This document shows positions 17,401 to 25,528 of a stretch of DNA of 64,000 nucleotides, piece by piece. The DNA is taken from assembly GCA_031460455.1 (NCBI GenBank), contig JAVKTQ010000004.1:186001-250000 (forward strand), given 5' to 3'. The translations under genes were made by a program, and so were the position numbers. The stretch is from Sporomusaceae bacterium (GTDB lineage Bacteria > Bacillota > Negativicutes > Sporomusales > UBA7701). Within the stretch, counting starts at the first letter, position 1; each line of letters begins with the position of its first letter. Under the pieces are notes generated by a model that saw only the letters and a list, made by a program, of their open reading frames with translations, was not told the DNA's origin and made no database searches.

Positions 17401-17431
17401 AAACGCCGCTACGAAGAATAGCGGCGTTTTT
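17401..17431 (+). terminator. Terminator of the peroxiredoxin gene
   Basis: AAACGCCGCTA and TAGCGGCGTTTTT form a perfect stem with a 7-base loop and T5 tail, starting four bases after the stop codon. Confidence 0.92.
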
Positions 17432-17449
17432 CGTTCCCGCTTAACGCAT

Positions 17450-17569
17450 AGGCCGCGTAGAAAGCTCCAGATGCAAGGCGCACCGGAGGCTGCCACCGGA
17501 AGCGTACACGAACGTACGCTGAGGATGGCAGCCGAGGAGCAACGAAGCAGATGGACTTTCTACACGGCC
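17450..17569. repeat. Palindromic 3'-end repeat, copy 1
   Basis: Imperfect palindrome of about 120 bp sharing its core (CAGATGCAAGGCGCACCGG at left, GATGGCAGCCGAGGAGCAAC at right) with copies near 22.8, 33.9, 40.0 and 51.9 kb. Outer arms AGGCCGcGTAGAAAG and CTTTCTACaCGGCCT are complementary but differ in sequence from other copies. The central stem AGCGTAC/GTACGCT closes a 6-base loop. The right end touches the stop codon of the [NiFe] hydrogenase large subunit with no gap. Confidence 0.9.
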
Positions 17570-18973
17570 TCAGATGATTAAAGGCTTCGCATTAGGCACA
17601 TTAATTACATGGACGGCGCAGGTGAAGCAGGGATCGAACGAGCGTATCACCCTCCCCACCTCGACCATACTCGCTTCGTCGGCCACGGGGGTGCCGATGA
17701 GCGCTTCTTCGACCGGCCCCCGCTTGCCGCTGCCGTCGCGGGGGGAGAATTTCCAGGCGGTGGGGGTGATGATCTGGTGGTGCCGGATTTTGCCGTCGGC
17801 GAATTTGACCCAGTGGCCGAGGGCGCCGCGCATGACGTCGGTGAGGCCGACGCCTTCGCCGCGGGGCGGCAGGGTGTACGGCTGCAGGGTGGGCTGGCCG
17901 GGGACGAGCCGGGCGAGCCAGCTTTCGGCGAGGCGGCAGATTTTGAGGGTTTCCTGGGCGCGGGCGATGATGCGGTCGGCGACGCCGGTGCTCTTGCCGC
18001 GGTATTCGCCGTTAATCATGGCCCGCGGCAGAGGGCCGCTTTCGAAAGGCGCCCCTTTGTAGCGGGGGGCCTTGGTCCAGGAGTAGGCGCCGGGCTTGTC
18101 GGGGTCGGGGACGGTGCTTTCGGCGTCCGGACGGCCGCCGGTCCCTTCGCGGTACCAGCCATAGCGGACGTCTTCGCTTATGTGAGTGGCGTCGGGTTCT
18201 TCGGCGGTGCCGTCGGCGAAACGTACGCCGGCCCTGAAGGCCCGCAGGCCGGTGTGCGGGTCGGGGAACATGCCGAAGGATATGTAGTTGCCGCCGCCCT
18301 TGCCGATGGTGTGGTAGTCGGGGTAATAGGCGGCGATGGTCTGGGCGTCGGGAAGGTATGCGCCTTCGACGAAATATCTGATTTCCCTGACGAGGGCGCC
18401 GGCGGCCTTGACGTTGTCGGCGCTCAGCTGCTGGGTGACGCCGGTGACCATGATGGTCTGCTGGTGTGGGGCCTTGGCGCCGAACATGGCGACGAGTTCG
18501 TGGGCGCGGGCGGAAATGGCGATTCCTGTGGGCAGGTGGTCGACGAGGGCGGCGTTGACCTTGGGGGGCAGCCTGAGGTCGGGTTTGGCGGGACGCGGCG
18601 TCCAGGGGGGGACATCTGGGCCGGCGGCAAAGTCGGGCAGGGTGAGGATGTAGAAGTGGCGGAGGTGGTTTTGGATGATGTCGGCGGCGAGGATGAGGTT
18701 GATGAGGTGCTGGCCGTTGACGGTCGGGGCAAGACCGGTGGCCTGCTGGAGGGCGAGGCAGTCGGCGACGGCGTGGGCGACGGAACAGATGCCGCAGATG
18801 CGCTGGGTGAAGAGGACGGAGTCACGTACGTCGCGGCCGATCATCATCTGCTCCCAGCCGCGGTAGAGGTGGCTGCTCACCCAGGCGTCCGCCACCCGGC
18901 CGCCGGCGACTTCGACGTCGATCCTCATGGGCTCGTGGAGGCGGGTCATGGGGAAGATGGTCTTTCTGGCCAT
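17570..18973 (-). CDS. [NiFe] hydrogenase large subunit
   Basis: A 467-residue large subunit. The N-terminal nickel ligands are in RICGICSVAHA (about residue 58), the C-terminal pair in DPCFTCAVH (about 447). The twelve residues after that His (VINVPNAKPLII) fit the extension removed by a maturation endopeptidase. No Sec codon is used, so it is an all-Cys enzyme. It starts immediately after the small-subunit stop. With the Tat signal on its partner it would be exported as a complex and oxidise or evolve H2 outside the cytoplasmic membrane. No maturation genes lie nearby. Confidence 0.93.
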   Translation of the reverse strand: MARKTIFPMTRLHEPMRIDVEVAGGRVADAWVSSHLYRGWEQMMIGRDVRDSVLFTQRICGICSVAHAVADCLALQQATGLAPTVNGQHLINLILAADIIQNHLRHFYILTLPDFAAGPDVPPWTPRPAKPDLRLPPKVNAALVDHLPTGIAISARAHELVAMFGAKAPHQQTIMVTGVTQQLSADNVKAAGALVREIRYFVEGAYLPDAQTIAAYYPDYHTIGKGGGNYISFGMFPDPHTGLRAFRAGVRFADGTAEEPDATHISEDVRYGWYREGTGGRPDAESTVPDPDKPGAYSWTKAPRYKGAPFESGPLPRAMINGEYRGKSTGVADRIIARAQETLKICRLAESWLARLVPGQPTLQPYTLPPRGEGVGLTDVMRGALGHWVKFADGKIRHHQIITPTAWKFSPRDGSGKRGPVEEALIGTPVADEASMVEVGRVIRSFDPCFTCAVHVINVPNAKPLII

Positions 18974-20215
18974 TTATTTGTCCTTTCCGGTCTTGTCTTC
19001 GGTGCGCCAGAAGGCGAGGACGCGCCGCAGCCAGGATTTTTTCCGCCGGCGGGGCGCGGGGGCTTCGAGCTTCCTGGCTTCGCTCATGAGGGCGTTCTGC
19101 TGGCGGATGAGGTCGTCGAGTTCCTGTTTGACCTGGGCGAGGTTTTCCGGCGGGGTGGGGTCGCTGGGTTTGGTGCCGTCGAGGTAGTGTTTGTGGATGC
19201 GGCGGGCGAAAACGCCGGCGGCGAGGTGGGTGGCGACCGCCCCGACCCCCAGGGCGGCGAAGGCGGCGCCGATCTTCCTGACGCTGACGGCTACGGCCCG
19301 GGTTTTGATGTCGGGCAGGTGGTTGTAGAAGGGCATCATGCCGTCGGGGAAGTGGGGACTGGCGCAGCCGATGCAGGGGGCACCGGCCTTGACTGGCCAG
19401 TTGACGTAGTTGTTCCACTGGCGGGAGGGGCAGTCGGCGTGGGTGACCGGGCCTTTGCAGCCGACTTTGTAAAGGCAGCCGTCGTCACCGGGGAAGGCGG
19501 CGAAGATGCCGTCCTCGAATTGCTGGCGGCGCTGGCATTGGTCGTGGATGGTGCGGTTGAAGAAGAACTTGGGGCGGTTGTAGGCGTCGAGCTCAGGCAG
19601 GCCGTAGAGGAGCAGGTGGCTGAGGGTGCTGGTCATCCAGTCGGGGTGGCTGGGGCAGCCGGGGATATTGACGATGACCCGGTCGGTGATGACGTCCCAG
19701 ACGCCTTTGGCGCCGCCGGGGTTGGGGTGGGCGGCCGCTGGCCCGCCGAAGGCGGCGCAGTCGCCGACGGCGACGATGTAGCGGGCTTTGGGAGCGAATT
19801 CTTTGAGAGCGGCGAGGCCGGTGACCATTTCGCCGTTGCGGGCGAAGATGTGATTGTAGCGGCCGTCGGCGGCGGTCATGACCGAACCTTCGACAATCAG
19901 CCAGAATTTGCCGGCCTCTTTTTCGACGGTGTCGAGCATGACCTGCACTGCGGCGTCGCCTTGGACGGTGTTGAACAGCCAGTGGTAGCGGAGGTCAATG
20001 AATTCGGTGAGCAACTGGTAGAGGCCGGGGTTCCTGCTGTTGTCGAGGGATACGCTCTCGCCGGTGCAGGAGCCGAGCTCGAGCCAGACGACGGGCGGCC
20101 GGGGCTGCGCGCTTTGGGCGCACGCTTGTCTGAGGGCGGGGATGAGGAGGTCGGCGAGGCCGGTAGTGGCTGTCGCCGCGAGGCATAGTTTGATGAATTC
20201 CCGCCGTGAAATCAT
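18974..20215 (-). CDS. [NiFe] hydrogenase small subunit with Tat signal and C-terminal extension
   Basis: A 413-residue small subunit. The twin-arginine signal is SRREFIKLCLAATATTG at the N-terminus. Proximal cluster cysteines are in ELGSCTGES and VGDCAAFGG, with IPGCPSH and later cysteines (HDQC, DGCLYKVGCKGP, APCIGCASP) for the other Fe-S clusters. After about residue 315 comes a membrane helix (AFAALGVGAVATHLAAGVF), then a charged coiled-coil-like tail of about 80 residues ending in basic residues, which is longer than usual. It lies three bases after the upstream membrane-protein gene and abuts the large subunit. Confidence 0.92.
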   Translation of the reverse strand: MISRREFIKLCLAATATTGLADLLIPALRQACAQSAQPRPPVVWLELGSCTGESVSLDNSRNPGLYQLLTEFIDLRYHWLFNTVQGDAAVQVMLDTVEKEAGKFWLIVEGSVMTAADGRYNHIFARNGEMVTGLAALKEFAPKARYIVAVGDCAAFGGPAAAHPNPGGAKGVWDVITDRVIVNIPGCPSHPDWMTSTLSHLLLYGLPELDAYNRPKFFFNRTIHDQCQRRQQFEDGIFAAFPGDDGCLYKVGCKGPVTHADCPSRQWNNYVNWPVKAGAPCIGCASPHFPDGMMPFYNHLPDIKTRAVAVSVRKIGAAFAALGVGAVATHLAAGVFARRIHKHYLDGTKPSDPTPPENLAQVKQELDDLIRQQNALMSEARKLEAPAPRRRKKSWLRRVLAFWRTEDKTGKDK

Positions 20216-20218
20216 AAG

Positions 20219-20734
20219 CTACCCCCGCTTCGCAGGACGCTCTTCCTCGTGGAGCCAGACGAACAGGCCGGCGTACAGCAGGTAGCCGGACAGCCCCAGA
20301 CCCAGCCAAGCGTAGCCGCCGAGCACGAGGTAACGACCGAGCTCCGGCGAGGCGGATACGCTGACGAAATCCCCGGCCGCCAGCACAAGTCCGCCAGTGA
20401 CGAGGAAAAGCGCCATGATGCGCTTCATGCGTTCGCTGATGTCGAGCCTGGGGGTCAGCCAGAGGGGGATGGCGGTCATTGCTCCCGCGAGCGCGAGGTG
20501 CAGGGGGATGCGGGCCTGGATTTCCCCGGCCCCGTTTTCCTGGCCAAACTGGCTGGCGAAGGCGCTGGCCATGGTGATGTCGCCTTTGGCCGCCATGTTG
20601 AGGGCCATGTCGAGGTTGTAGTGCAGCGCCTGGTGCCGGGCGGGCAGGAGGATGCTGTCGTGGAACAGCCCGTAGCCGATGCTGAGCAGGAAGAGCAGCA
20701 GCCCGCCGGTAAATAGGATGCGTTGACTTGTCAT
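20219..20734 (-). CDS. Four-helix membrane protein of the hydrogenase operon
   Basis: A 171-residue protein with about four hydrophobic helices (roughly residues 7-25, 78-97, 107-126 and 132-156). It is not recognisable as the cytochrome b (HyaC) or the HybB-type anchor normally found with periplasmic [NiFe] hydrogenases. Histidines occur near the outer ends of helices (GLFHDS, RHQALHYN, RIPLHLA) and could bind heme or contact quinone; this is inference. It is the first gene of the operon, three bases before the small subunit, so a role in anchoring or electron transfer is likely. Confidence 0.7.
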   Translation of the reverse strand: MTSQRILFTGGLLLFLLSIGYGLFHDSILLPARHQALHYNLDMALNMAAKGDITMASAFASQFGQENGAGEIQARIPLHLALAGAMTAIPLWLTPRLDISERMKRIMALFLVTGGLVLAAGDFVSVSASPELGRYLVLGGYAWLGLGLSGYLLYAGLFVWLHEEERPAKRG

Positions 20735-20871
20735 AGCAGCCTCCGGTAATGTGTCGTTCCTACTAAAATTCCCAGGGATGGCAATTTTATGCCTGGGGGG
20801 TTCGTGCGGCGGCGGAACCGTGTGTCGACCGTCGGCATATTATGTAGTAGATGACGCGAGGAGGTATGTAA

Positions 20872-21072
20872 ATGGCTGTTTTCCGCAGGAAAAAGGCGCG
20901 CGGACCTTATGATAAAATCGTGAAACAGGCGCAGGAGTTCCTCCGCCGCGAGCTGGCGCCTATCCAGGCCGACCAGCAGGCGATCATGGCCCAGAACGAA
21001 AAGATCACCGAGTATACCCGGCAGATCTGGAAGAGCGTGGCCGAGCGTCCGACCGACAAGGGCCAGGGGTAG
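20872..21072 (+). CDS. Small conserved-looking basic protein
   Basis: A 66-residue, charged, mostly helical protein (AVFRRKKARGPYDKIVKQA at the start), with no membrane segment or cysteine. GAGGAGG lies nine bases before the ATG and a strong terminator follows, which support a real gene. It is divergent from the hydrogenase operon. No family is recognised. Confidence 0.65.
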   Translation: MAVFRRKKARGPYDKIVKQAQEFLRRELAPIQADQQAIMAQNEKITEYTRQIWKSVAERPTDKGQG

Positions 21073-21081
21073 AACAAATAA

Positions 21082-21119
21082 AAGAAGAAGCGCGCCGCAA
21101 GGCGTGCTTCTTCTCTTTT
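21082..21119 (+). terminator. Terminator of the small basic protein gene
   Basis: AAGAAGAAGCGCGCC and GGCGTGCTTCTTCTCTTTT form a long stem (one G-T pair) with a GCAA loop and T-rich tail. Confidence 0.85.
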
Positions 21120-21132
21120 GTCTACAGGCTGA

Positions 21133-21156
21133 GCAGATGGGCGCTGCTGGGTGGCC
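21133..21156. repeat. Remnant of the palindromic 3'-end repeat (right arm only)
   Basis: GCAGATGGGCGCTGCTGGGT plus GGCC matches the right outer arm of copy 3 (34125-34148) at nearly every base, but no core or left arm is present. As with the complete copies, it ends a few bases from the stop codon of a minus-strand gene, here the MA-type peptidase. Confidence 0.6.
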
Positions 21157-21159
21157 GCA

Positions 21160-22008
21160 TCATTGCATATTGTTTTTGGCCCACTTGGGCCACTCGTCCG
21201 CGAATTCCGCGTAGTCCATCCCTAAGGACGCGGCGACGGCTTCTTCGATGGACCGGCCGGCGGCAAGGGCGGCGATGACGTTTTGGAGGCCGGTTTCACC
21301 GTGAACGGCGGCGATGTAGCGCACCGCGGCCAGCGACTGGCGGTAGGCGAGCGCCTGGTTGGCGAGGTCGTCGAAGTCGCGGTCGAGTTCGGCCTGGGTG
21401 TACTGGGGGCCGTACAGGGAGTTGTCGGCCGTCCGCCATTCGTAGCCGTTGACCCGGTATTCGAGGTACTGGGCGAGGCCTTCGGTGAACCAGCGAGGAT
21501 AGTTGCCGCGGCTCATGTGGTCGAAGACGAGGTGGGTGTATTCGTGGACCATCGGCCCGGTGCGGATGAATTCGCCGGCCGCCCCGTCCTTGAGCCAGGC
21601 GTGGGGAGACAGCACCTGGATGACGCCGCCCCAGTAAACGCCCATGGCGCTCTGGTCGCCCGACCAGCCGAAGGTCTTGTTGAGTTCGCTCCGGTCGCGG
21701 TAGAGGACGACGAGGGTTTTCCCGGACGGGGCGTAGCCGAGCGCTTCGGTGACGGGCGCGTAGGCCGCTTCCGCCGCCTCGGCGACTATGGGGACGGTGG
21801 GTTGGTCGGCGGGCGAGTATTTTATGATGAAGTGGGGCGTTTCGTAAGCCGCCAGTTGGCGTGTCTCATAGTTCATTTTGGCCTGGGCCGCCTGGCGGGC
21901 CAAAGGGTAGAGCAGCATCCGCGGCTTTAAGGGCTCCGGAAGCAGCGCGACCGCGGCCAGGCTGAGGACGGCGGCGACGGAAACTGCCAGTATGACCATT
22001 TTGCGCAC
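21160..22008 (-). CDS. Exported zinc metallopeptidase, peptidase MA family
   Basis: About 282 residues with an N-terminal signal/anchor segment (VILAVSVAAVLSLAAVALL). The zinc motif is HEYTH near residue 155, followed by WFTEGLAQYLE, whose Glu is the third ligand of gluzincins. The C-terminal half is helical. Substrate is unknown; family members are often membrane-tethered. A GTG start is chosen because AGGAGG lies eight bases upstream; an ATG three codons later is possible. Confidence 0.83.
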   Translation of the reverse strand: MRKMVILAVSVAAVLSLAAVALLPEPLKPRMLLYPLARQAAQAKMNYETRQLAAYETPHFIIKYSPADQPTVPIVAEAAEAAYAPVTEALGYAPSGKTLVVLYRDRSELNKTFGWSGDQSAMGVYWGGVIQVLSPHAWLKDGAAGEFIRTGPMVHEYTHLVFDHMSRGNYPRWFTEGLAQYLEYRVNGYEWRTADNSLYGPQYTQAELDRDFDDLANQALAYRQSLAAVRYIAAVHGETGLQNVIAALAAGRSIEEAVAASLGMDYAEFADEWPKWAKNNMQ

Positions 22009-22091
22009 AGACCTCCCCTCCTCCCTATCTGCTAACAGGCAACCCATTATAGCACAGGGGGAGGTGCACGCCTACCGGTATTTTATGTTAA

Positions 22092-22727
22092 CTACAGCAG
22101 GGTGACGCCAGCGCTGGTGCCCAGCCTGGTGGCGCCGGCGGCGATCATGAGCTCGGCCTGCTGGCGGGTGCGGATGCCGCCCGAGGCTTTGACGCCCGCT
22201 TGGTCGCCGACGGCGGCGCGCATGAGGCGAACGTCCTCGGCGGTGGCGCCACCGGGACCGAAGCCGGTGGAGGTTTTGACGAAGCCGGCGCCGGCGGCGA
22301 CGGCCGCTTCGCAGGCGCGGCGCTTTTCGTCGTCGGTGAGGAAGGCTGTTTCGAGGATGACTTTGACGGTTTTGCCGGCGGCGGCGGCGACTACCTGGCG
22401 GATGTCGTCGGCGACGGCGTCCCATTGGCCGACCCTGGCGGCGGCGATGTTCATGACCATGTCTATTTCGTCGGCTTTGCGCTGGATGGCTTCGCGCGTT
22501 TCGAGCGTTTTGACGGCGGTGAAGGTGGCGCCGAGCGGGAAGCCGACGACGGTGGCGACCCGCACGCCGCTGCCGGCAAGGATGTGGGCGGCGAGGTCGA
22601 TGTATACGGGGTTTACGCAGACGGCGGCGAAGCGGTGCTCGTCAGCTTCGTTGCAGAGTTTGACGATGTCGTCGACGGTGGCGTCGGCTTTCAGCAGGGT
22701 GTGGTCGATGTATTGGGCAAAGTCCAT
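22092..22727 (-). CDS. deoC: Deoxyribose-phosphate aldolase
   Basis: A 211-residue class I aldolase splitting 2-deoxyribose 5-phosphate into acetaldehyde and glyceraldehyde 3-phosphate. Motifs in order: [47 protein letters not shown] (the Schiff-base lysine) and VKASGGIRT. It stands alone here, without other deo genes. Confidence 0.96.
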   Translation of the reverse strand: MDFAQYIDHTLLKADATVDDIVKLCNEADEHRFAAVCVNPVYIDLAAHILAGSGVRVATVVGFPLGATFTAVKTLETREAIQRKADEIDMVMNIAAARVGQWDAVADDIRQVVAAAAGKTVKVILETAFLTDDEKRRACEAAVAAGAGFVKTSTGFGPGGATAEDVRLMRAAVGDQAGVKASGGIRTRQQAELMIAAGATRLGTSAGVTLL

Positions 22728-22790
22728 TTTGCGTACCTCCTTTTCGGGGCTTTATTCGGCAATTTGCATGCAGGTTCCTGTAGCATAAGA

Positions 22791-22815
22791 AAAAACCCGT
22801 CGCATGACGGGTTTT
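22791..22815 (-). terminator. Terminator downstream of the rubredoxin-like/Fur operon
   Basis: AAAACCCGTC and GACGGGTTTT form a 10-bp stem with a GCAT loop; on the minus strand it ends in T6. It lies about 140 bases past the rubredoxin-like stop, with repeat copy 2 between. Confidence 0.85.
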
Positions 22816-22831
22816 GGAATACGGGTTGTGC

Positions 22832-22953
22832 GCAACGAGTAAAAGGCTCCAGATGCAAGGCGCACCGGAGGCTGACACCGGAAGCGTACATGAACGTACG
22901 CTGAGGATGGCAGCCGAGGAGCAACGCCGCAGATGGACCTTTTACGAAGTTGC
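22832..22953. repeat. Palindromic 3'-end repeat, copy 2
   Basis: Same core as copy 1. Outer arms GCAACgAGTAAAAGG and CCTTTTACgaAGTTGC pair with each other and are unlike the arms of other copies. The inner stem AGCGTAC/GTACGCT has loop ATGAAC. It ends four bases from the stop of the rubredoxin-like gene, and on that gene's strand is followed by a terminator. Confidence 0.9.
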
Positions 22954-22957
22954 CTTA

Positions 22958-23065
22958 TTATTGCTTCTCGATCTTGTCTTTGGGGGCGCCGCACTGGGCA
23001 CATTTCCCCGGCTTGCAGCGTCCTTCGGCAGTGGCGCCGCAGACGGCGCATTTGAATACCGCCAT
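22958..23065 (-). CDS. Rubredoxin-like RCKP-type mini-protein
   Basis: Only 35 residues, with two Cys pairs: FKCAVCGATAEG and GKCAQCGAPKD, the latter after RCKP. This is the rubredoxin-like zinc-ribbon/iron-site domain found as a stand-alone peptide or fused to rubrerythrins. GGAGGTGACAGAC precedes the ATG. It lies 19 bases downstream of the Fur-family gene, suggesting a role in electron transfer during peroxide or iron stress. Confidence 0.82.
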   Translation of the reverse strand: MAVFKCAVCGATAEGRCKPGKCAQCGAPKDKIEKQ

Positions 23066-23084
23066 GTCTGTCACCTCCGTGATG

Positions 23085-23519
23085 TCAGTTGGTAGGTTTG
23101 CCCTGACAGGTCGGGCAGTAGCCGTAGAAGTAAAATTGCTGGCCGCTAAGGCGGTAAGAAGTCTTGTCGGCAACCTGGCCGATGAAGGCCGCGATGTCGA
23201 TGTCGTGGATGTCGTCGACTCTGCCGCACTGAAGGCAACGGATATGGGGGTGCATGCTGATGTCCGCGTCGTAACGGAAGCTGTCTTCCCCGGCGTTAAG
23301 CACCTGAATGAGGCCTATTTCTTTGAGGATTTCCACGGTTTTGTAGACGGTCGCCAAACTCATCGTCGGGTAGTACGGCTGAAGCTGCTGAAAGATCATC
23401 TCGGCGCTGGGGTGGGCTTTGGTGTTGGCCAAAACTTTGTAGATGGCCAAGCGCTGAGGGGTGACTTTGAAGCCTTTCTCCCGCAGCTGGGCGGTTACCC
23501 GGTTTTCCACCGAAAACAC
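23085..23519 (-). CDS. Fur-family regulator, probably PerR-like
   Basis: A 144-residue metalloregulator. The winged helix includes KVTPQRLAIYKVLA and SLATVYKTVEIL; metal-binding residues include HPHIRCLQCGRVDDIHD, and the structural zinc site is CLQC plus the C-terminal CPTC. The cotranscribed rubredoxin-like gene favours an oxidative-stress (PerR) role over iron uptake, but the residues separating Fur from PerR are not decisive by eye. A palindrome upstream suggests autoregulation. Confidence 0.88.
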   Translation of the reverse strand: MFSVENRVTAQLREKGFKVTPQRLAIYKVLANTKAHPSAEMIFQQLQPYYPTMSLATVYKTVEILKEIGLIQVLNAGEDSFRYDADISMHPHIRCLQCGRVDDIHDIDIAAFIGQVADKTSYRLSGQQFYFYGYCPTCQGKPTN

Positions 23520-23537
23520 CTACTTCCAATGAATACA

Positions 23538-23557
23538 GATAACGAATAATTGTTATC
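23538..23557 (-). promoter_or_regulatory. Fur/PerR-box-like operator
   Basis: GATAAC and GTTATC are perfect inverted repeats around the 8-base centre GAATAATT, 19 bases upstream of the Fur-family start. Size and AT-rich pattern resemble PerR/Fur boxes. Confidence 0.6.
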
Positions 23558-23619
23558 CATTTATATTTATTTTTATTTTACATTAGTCCAAGAAATAAAG
23601 TCAAGTCCCAAATGGAAAA

Positions 23620-23651
23620 ATAGTCCCGCGGTCCTAGAACCACGGGACTAT
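23620..23651 (-). terminator. Terminator of the coat-protein operon
   Basis: ATAGTCCCGcGGT and ACCaCGGGACTAT form a 13-pair stem with one mismatch. On the minus strand it is followed by TTTTTCC and lies five bases past the CotF-like stop. Confidence 0.85.
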
Positions 23652-23655
23652 TGTA

Positions 23656-23994
23656 CTACTGCATCCCCTGCTGCTGCTGTTGCGCCTGGCCGCCGAACTT
23701 GCTCTGGGCCTGCGAGATGTCCTGCGGGGTGGCGTTTTTGACGTTGTAGTAGCCTTTCTGCTGCATGTAGTCGTAGAGCTGCTTCTCCTGGCTGTAGATC
23801 TCGCCGAGGACGGTCATGTAGTCGCGCCTCAGTTGTTCGCTGGAAGCTTCCTGAATGTAGATGTTGAGCGAGGTCGCCATATGCTTTGCCTCATTCAGGC
23901 AGATCTGCATGATGTCGCGATCGGAGACCTGTGCGCTTTGGCCGCTCATTTGACCCTGCTGGCTCTGCTGGCCTTGTCCCGACATTTGAACCAT
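23656..23994 (-). CDS. Spore coat protein, CotF family
   Basis: A 112-residue protein with a glutamine-rich N-terminus and C-terminus around a helical CotF domain (SDRDIMQICLNEAKHMATSL near residue 24, then DYMTVLGEIYSQEKQLYDYM). It would be a structural protein of the spore coat. It follows a second small coat-like gene by 12 bases. This is one of the main signs that the organism sporulates. Confidence 0.85.
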   Translation of the reverse strand: MVQMSGQGQQSQQGQMSGQSAQVSDRDIMQICLNEAKHMATSLNIYIQEASSEQLRRDYMTVLGEIYSQEKQLYDYMQQKGYYNVKNATPQDISQAQSKFGGQAQQQQQGMQ

Positions 23995-24006
23995 GGTATC
24001 ACCCCT

Positions 24007-24204
24007 TTACTGAAGGTTTTGTCCCGAATTCAGATGTTTACTGATGGTTTGGAAGTTCTGCTGGTTGCGCTGCGCCATCTGCTGGAGAAGCTGCTTACCC
24101 TGATTGTCTTGCAGCTGGTTGGAAAAATAGTTGAGGGTTTTCGCGCAGCTCTGTTCCATTGTCAGGAAGTCTTCCAGGTGCATCAATTCTTTGGCCGACA
24201 ACAC
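24007..24204 (-). CDS. Small spore coat-associated protein
   Basis: About 65 residues, beginning LSAKELMHLEDFLTMEQSC after a GTG start that has GGGGGG eight bases upstream. Glutamine-rich and helical, it resembles short partners of CotF proteins. The frame is open about 15 codons further upstream, but the purine-rich ribosome binding site lies inside that extension. Cotranscribed with the CotF-like gene. Confidence 0.72.
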   Translation of the reverse strand: MLSAKELMHLEDFLTMEQSCAKTLNYFSNQLQDNQGKQLLQQMAQRNQQNFQTISKHLNSGQNLQ

Positions 24205-24441
24205 TATCAAATCCCCCCTTTCGCTTGTATCAGCAATAGCATGCGCCACGGCGGACAGGAATATGCGCCCAGCCGGCGAGGGCGAGATTTATGACCCGCG
24301 CGCTTGCTTCCGAGAGGTTTATGCTTTAAGATGAGACTTAAGTCCTATATATTCGGGACGAATCGACAATTCCCGCTTCCCGGGAAGAAGATATATAATT
24401 GCTATAGTGGCATTTTTTTGCGGCAAGGAGGTGGTACGGGA

Positions 24442-25455
24442 ATGCGGATTGGGGACGCCGGCGCCGGCATGGTGCTGACCCAGGATGTTGTCGACGAACG
24501 CGGCAATTTGCTGCTGGAAAAGGGAATAACGCTTACAAGGTCGTATATCGCCCGCCTAAAACGCCTCGGTGTCGAGGGTATCTGCGTTTTCGACCCGTAC
24601 GCCGAGTCGCTCAAACAGGCGAAGGTTGTCAGTTCCGCGCTACGGGCCGAGCTGAGGGAGTGCTTCAGCGCGCTGTTTCAGATGAAAGCGTGGGATATCC
24701 TTAATTTCCGGCCCCCGGCCGCCCATATGCAGCGCATCGGTCTAGCGGTGGACAGCGTCATTGACGAAGCCGCGGGACAGCTTGATCAGATCGTCAATGT
24801 CCAGGTGCGCCAGCCGAGCGAGGATGAGACGCAGCATGCGGTGAATGTTTGCCTGCTGGCGGTCGTTACCGGCCTGTATCTGAAGTTCGAGCGGAGTATT
24901 CTGCGCGACCTGGCGCTAGGCGCCCTTTTCCACGATCTCGGCAAATCGATGCTGCCGGCGGGCGATCAGGATAAGGCTTTCCTCCATACGATCTACGGCC
25001 GCGAGCTGCTGCTGCGCAGCAACGTGAGCGTTGCGGTGCCCCGGATAGCCGCCGAACATCACGAGACTTTCGACGGCTCGGGGCACCCCAAGGGCCTGCC
25101 GGCCAAGGATGTTCACCCGTTGTCGCGACTGGTGTGCATCGTGAATTGTTTCGATAACGCGATGAACGAGAGCGAGCAGAGCGGCAAATCGCGCCAGGCG
25201 ATTATCGACGGTATGGTGGCCGGCGGCAACAGGCTGTTCGATCTGAATCTGCTGCGCGCTTTCCTCAATACTGCGGCCCTCTTCCCGGTCGGCAGTCTCG
25301 TCCGCCTGAATACTGGCAGGACAGGGTACGTCGTCGCCAATCGGGTCCATTTCCCCTTACGGCCGATGGTGCGGGTTATCGAGGATTATGGCCACACCGA
25401 TATCGATCTGGTGCTCAAACCGAATATCGTTATTACCGAGCTGATCGCCGGCTGA
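24442..25455 (+). CDS. HD-GYP-like phosphohydrolase
   Basis: About 337 residues. An N-terminal region of about 120 residues (LTQDVVDERGNLLLEKGITL, as in other HD-GYP proteins) precedes the catalytic domain with FHDLGK (HD pair), AEHHETFDGSGHPKGL and later histidines. The name-giving GYP is GHP here. HD-GYP proteins degrade cyclic di-GMP; activity is likely but the Tyr change leaves some doubt. AAGGAGGTGG lies upstream of the ATG chosen. A strong terminator follows. Confidence 0.83.
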   Translation: MRIGDAGAGMVLTQDVVDERGNLLLEKGITLTRSYIARLKRLGVEGICVFDPYAESLKQAKVVSSALRAELRECFSALFQMKAWDILNFRPPAAHMQRIGLAVDSVIDEAAGQLDQIVNVQVRQPSEDETQHAVNVCLLAVVTGLYLKFERSILRDLALGALFHDLGKSMLPAGDQDKAFLHTIYGRELLLRSNVSVAVPRIAAEHHETFDGSGHPKGLPAKDVHPLSRLVCIVNCFDNAMNESEQSGKSRQAIIDGMVAGGNRLFDLNLLRAFLNTAALFPVGSLVRLNTGRTGYVVANRVHFPLRPMVRVIEDYGHTDIDLVLKPNIVITELIAG

Positions 25456-25473
25456 CCGGCCGGCTTGGGCAAA

Positions 25474-25506
25474 AAAAGCCCCGCTTCGGATTGAAGCGGG
25501 GCTTTT
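25474..25506. terminator. Bidirectional terminator
   Basis: AAAAGCCCCGCTTC and GAAGCGGGGCTTTT form a perfect stem between the convergent HD-GYP-like gene and the small membrane-protein gene, with A and T tracts on either side. Confidence 0.9.
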
Positions 25507-25528
25507 CGCTTGTGCGCCGCCGGGCGAA

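Noticed and set aside
17609-20188. Long plus-strand frame opposite the [NiFe] hydrogenase genes
   Set aside because: Gly/Val/Ala/Glu-rich shadow of clear hydrogenase subunits; no ribosome binding site and no recognisable domain. Similar shadows lie opposite the heme, hydA and mrdA genes.
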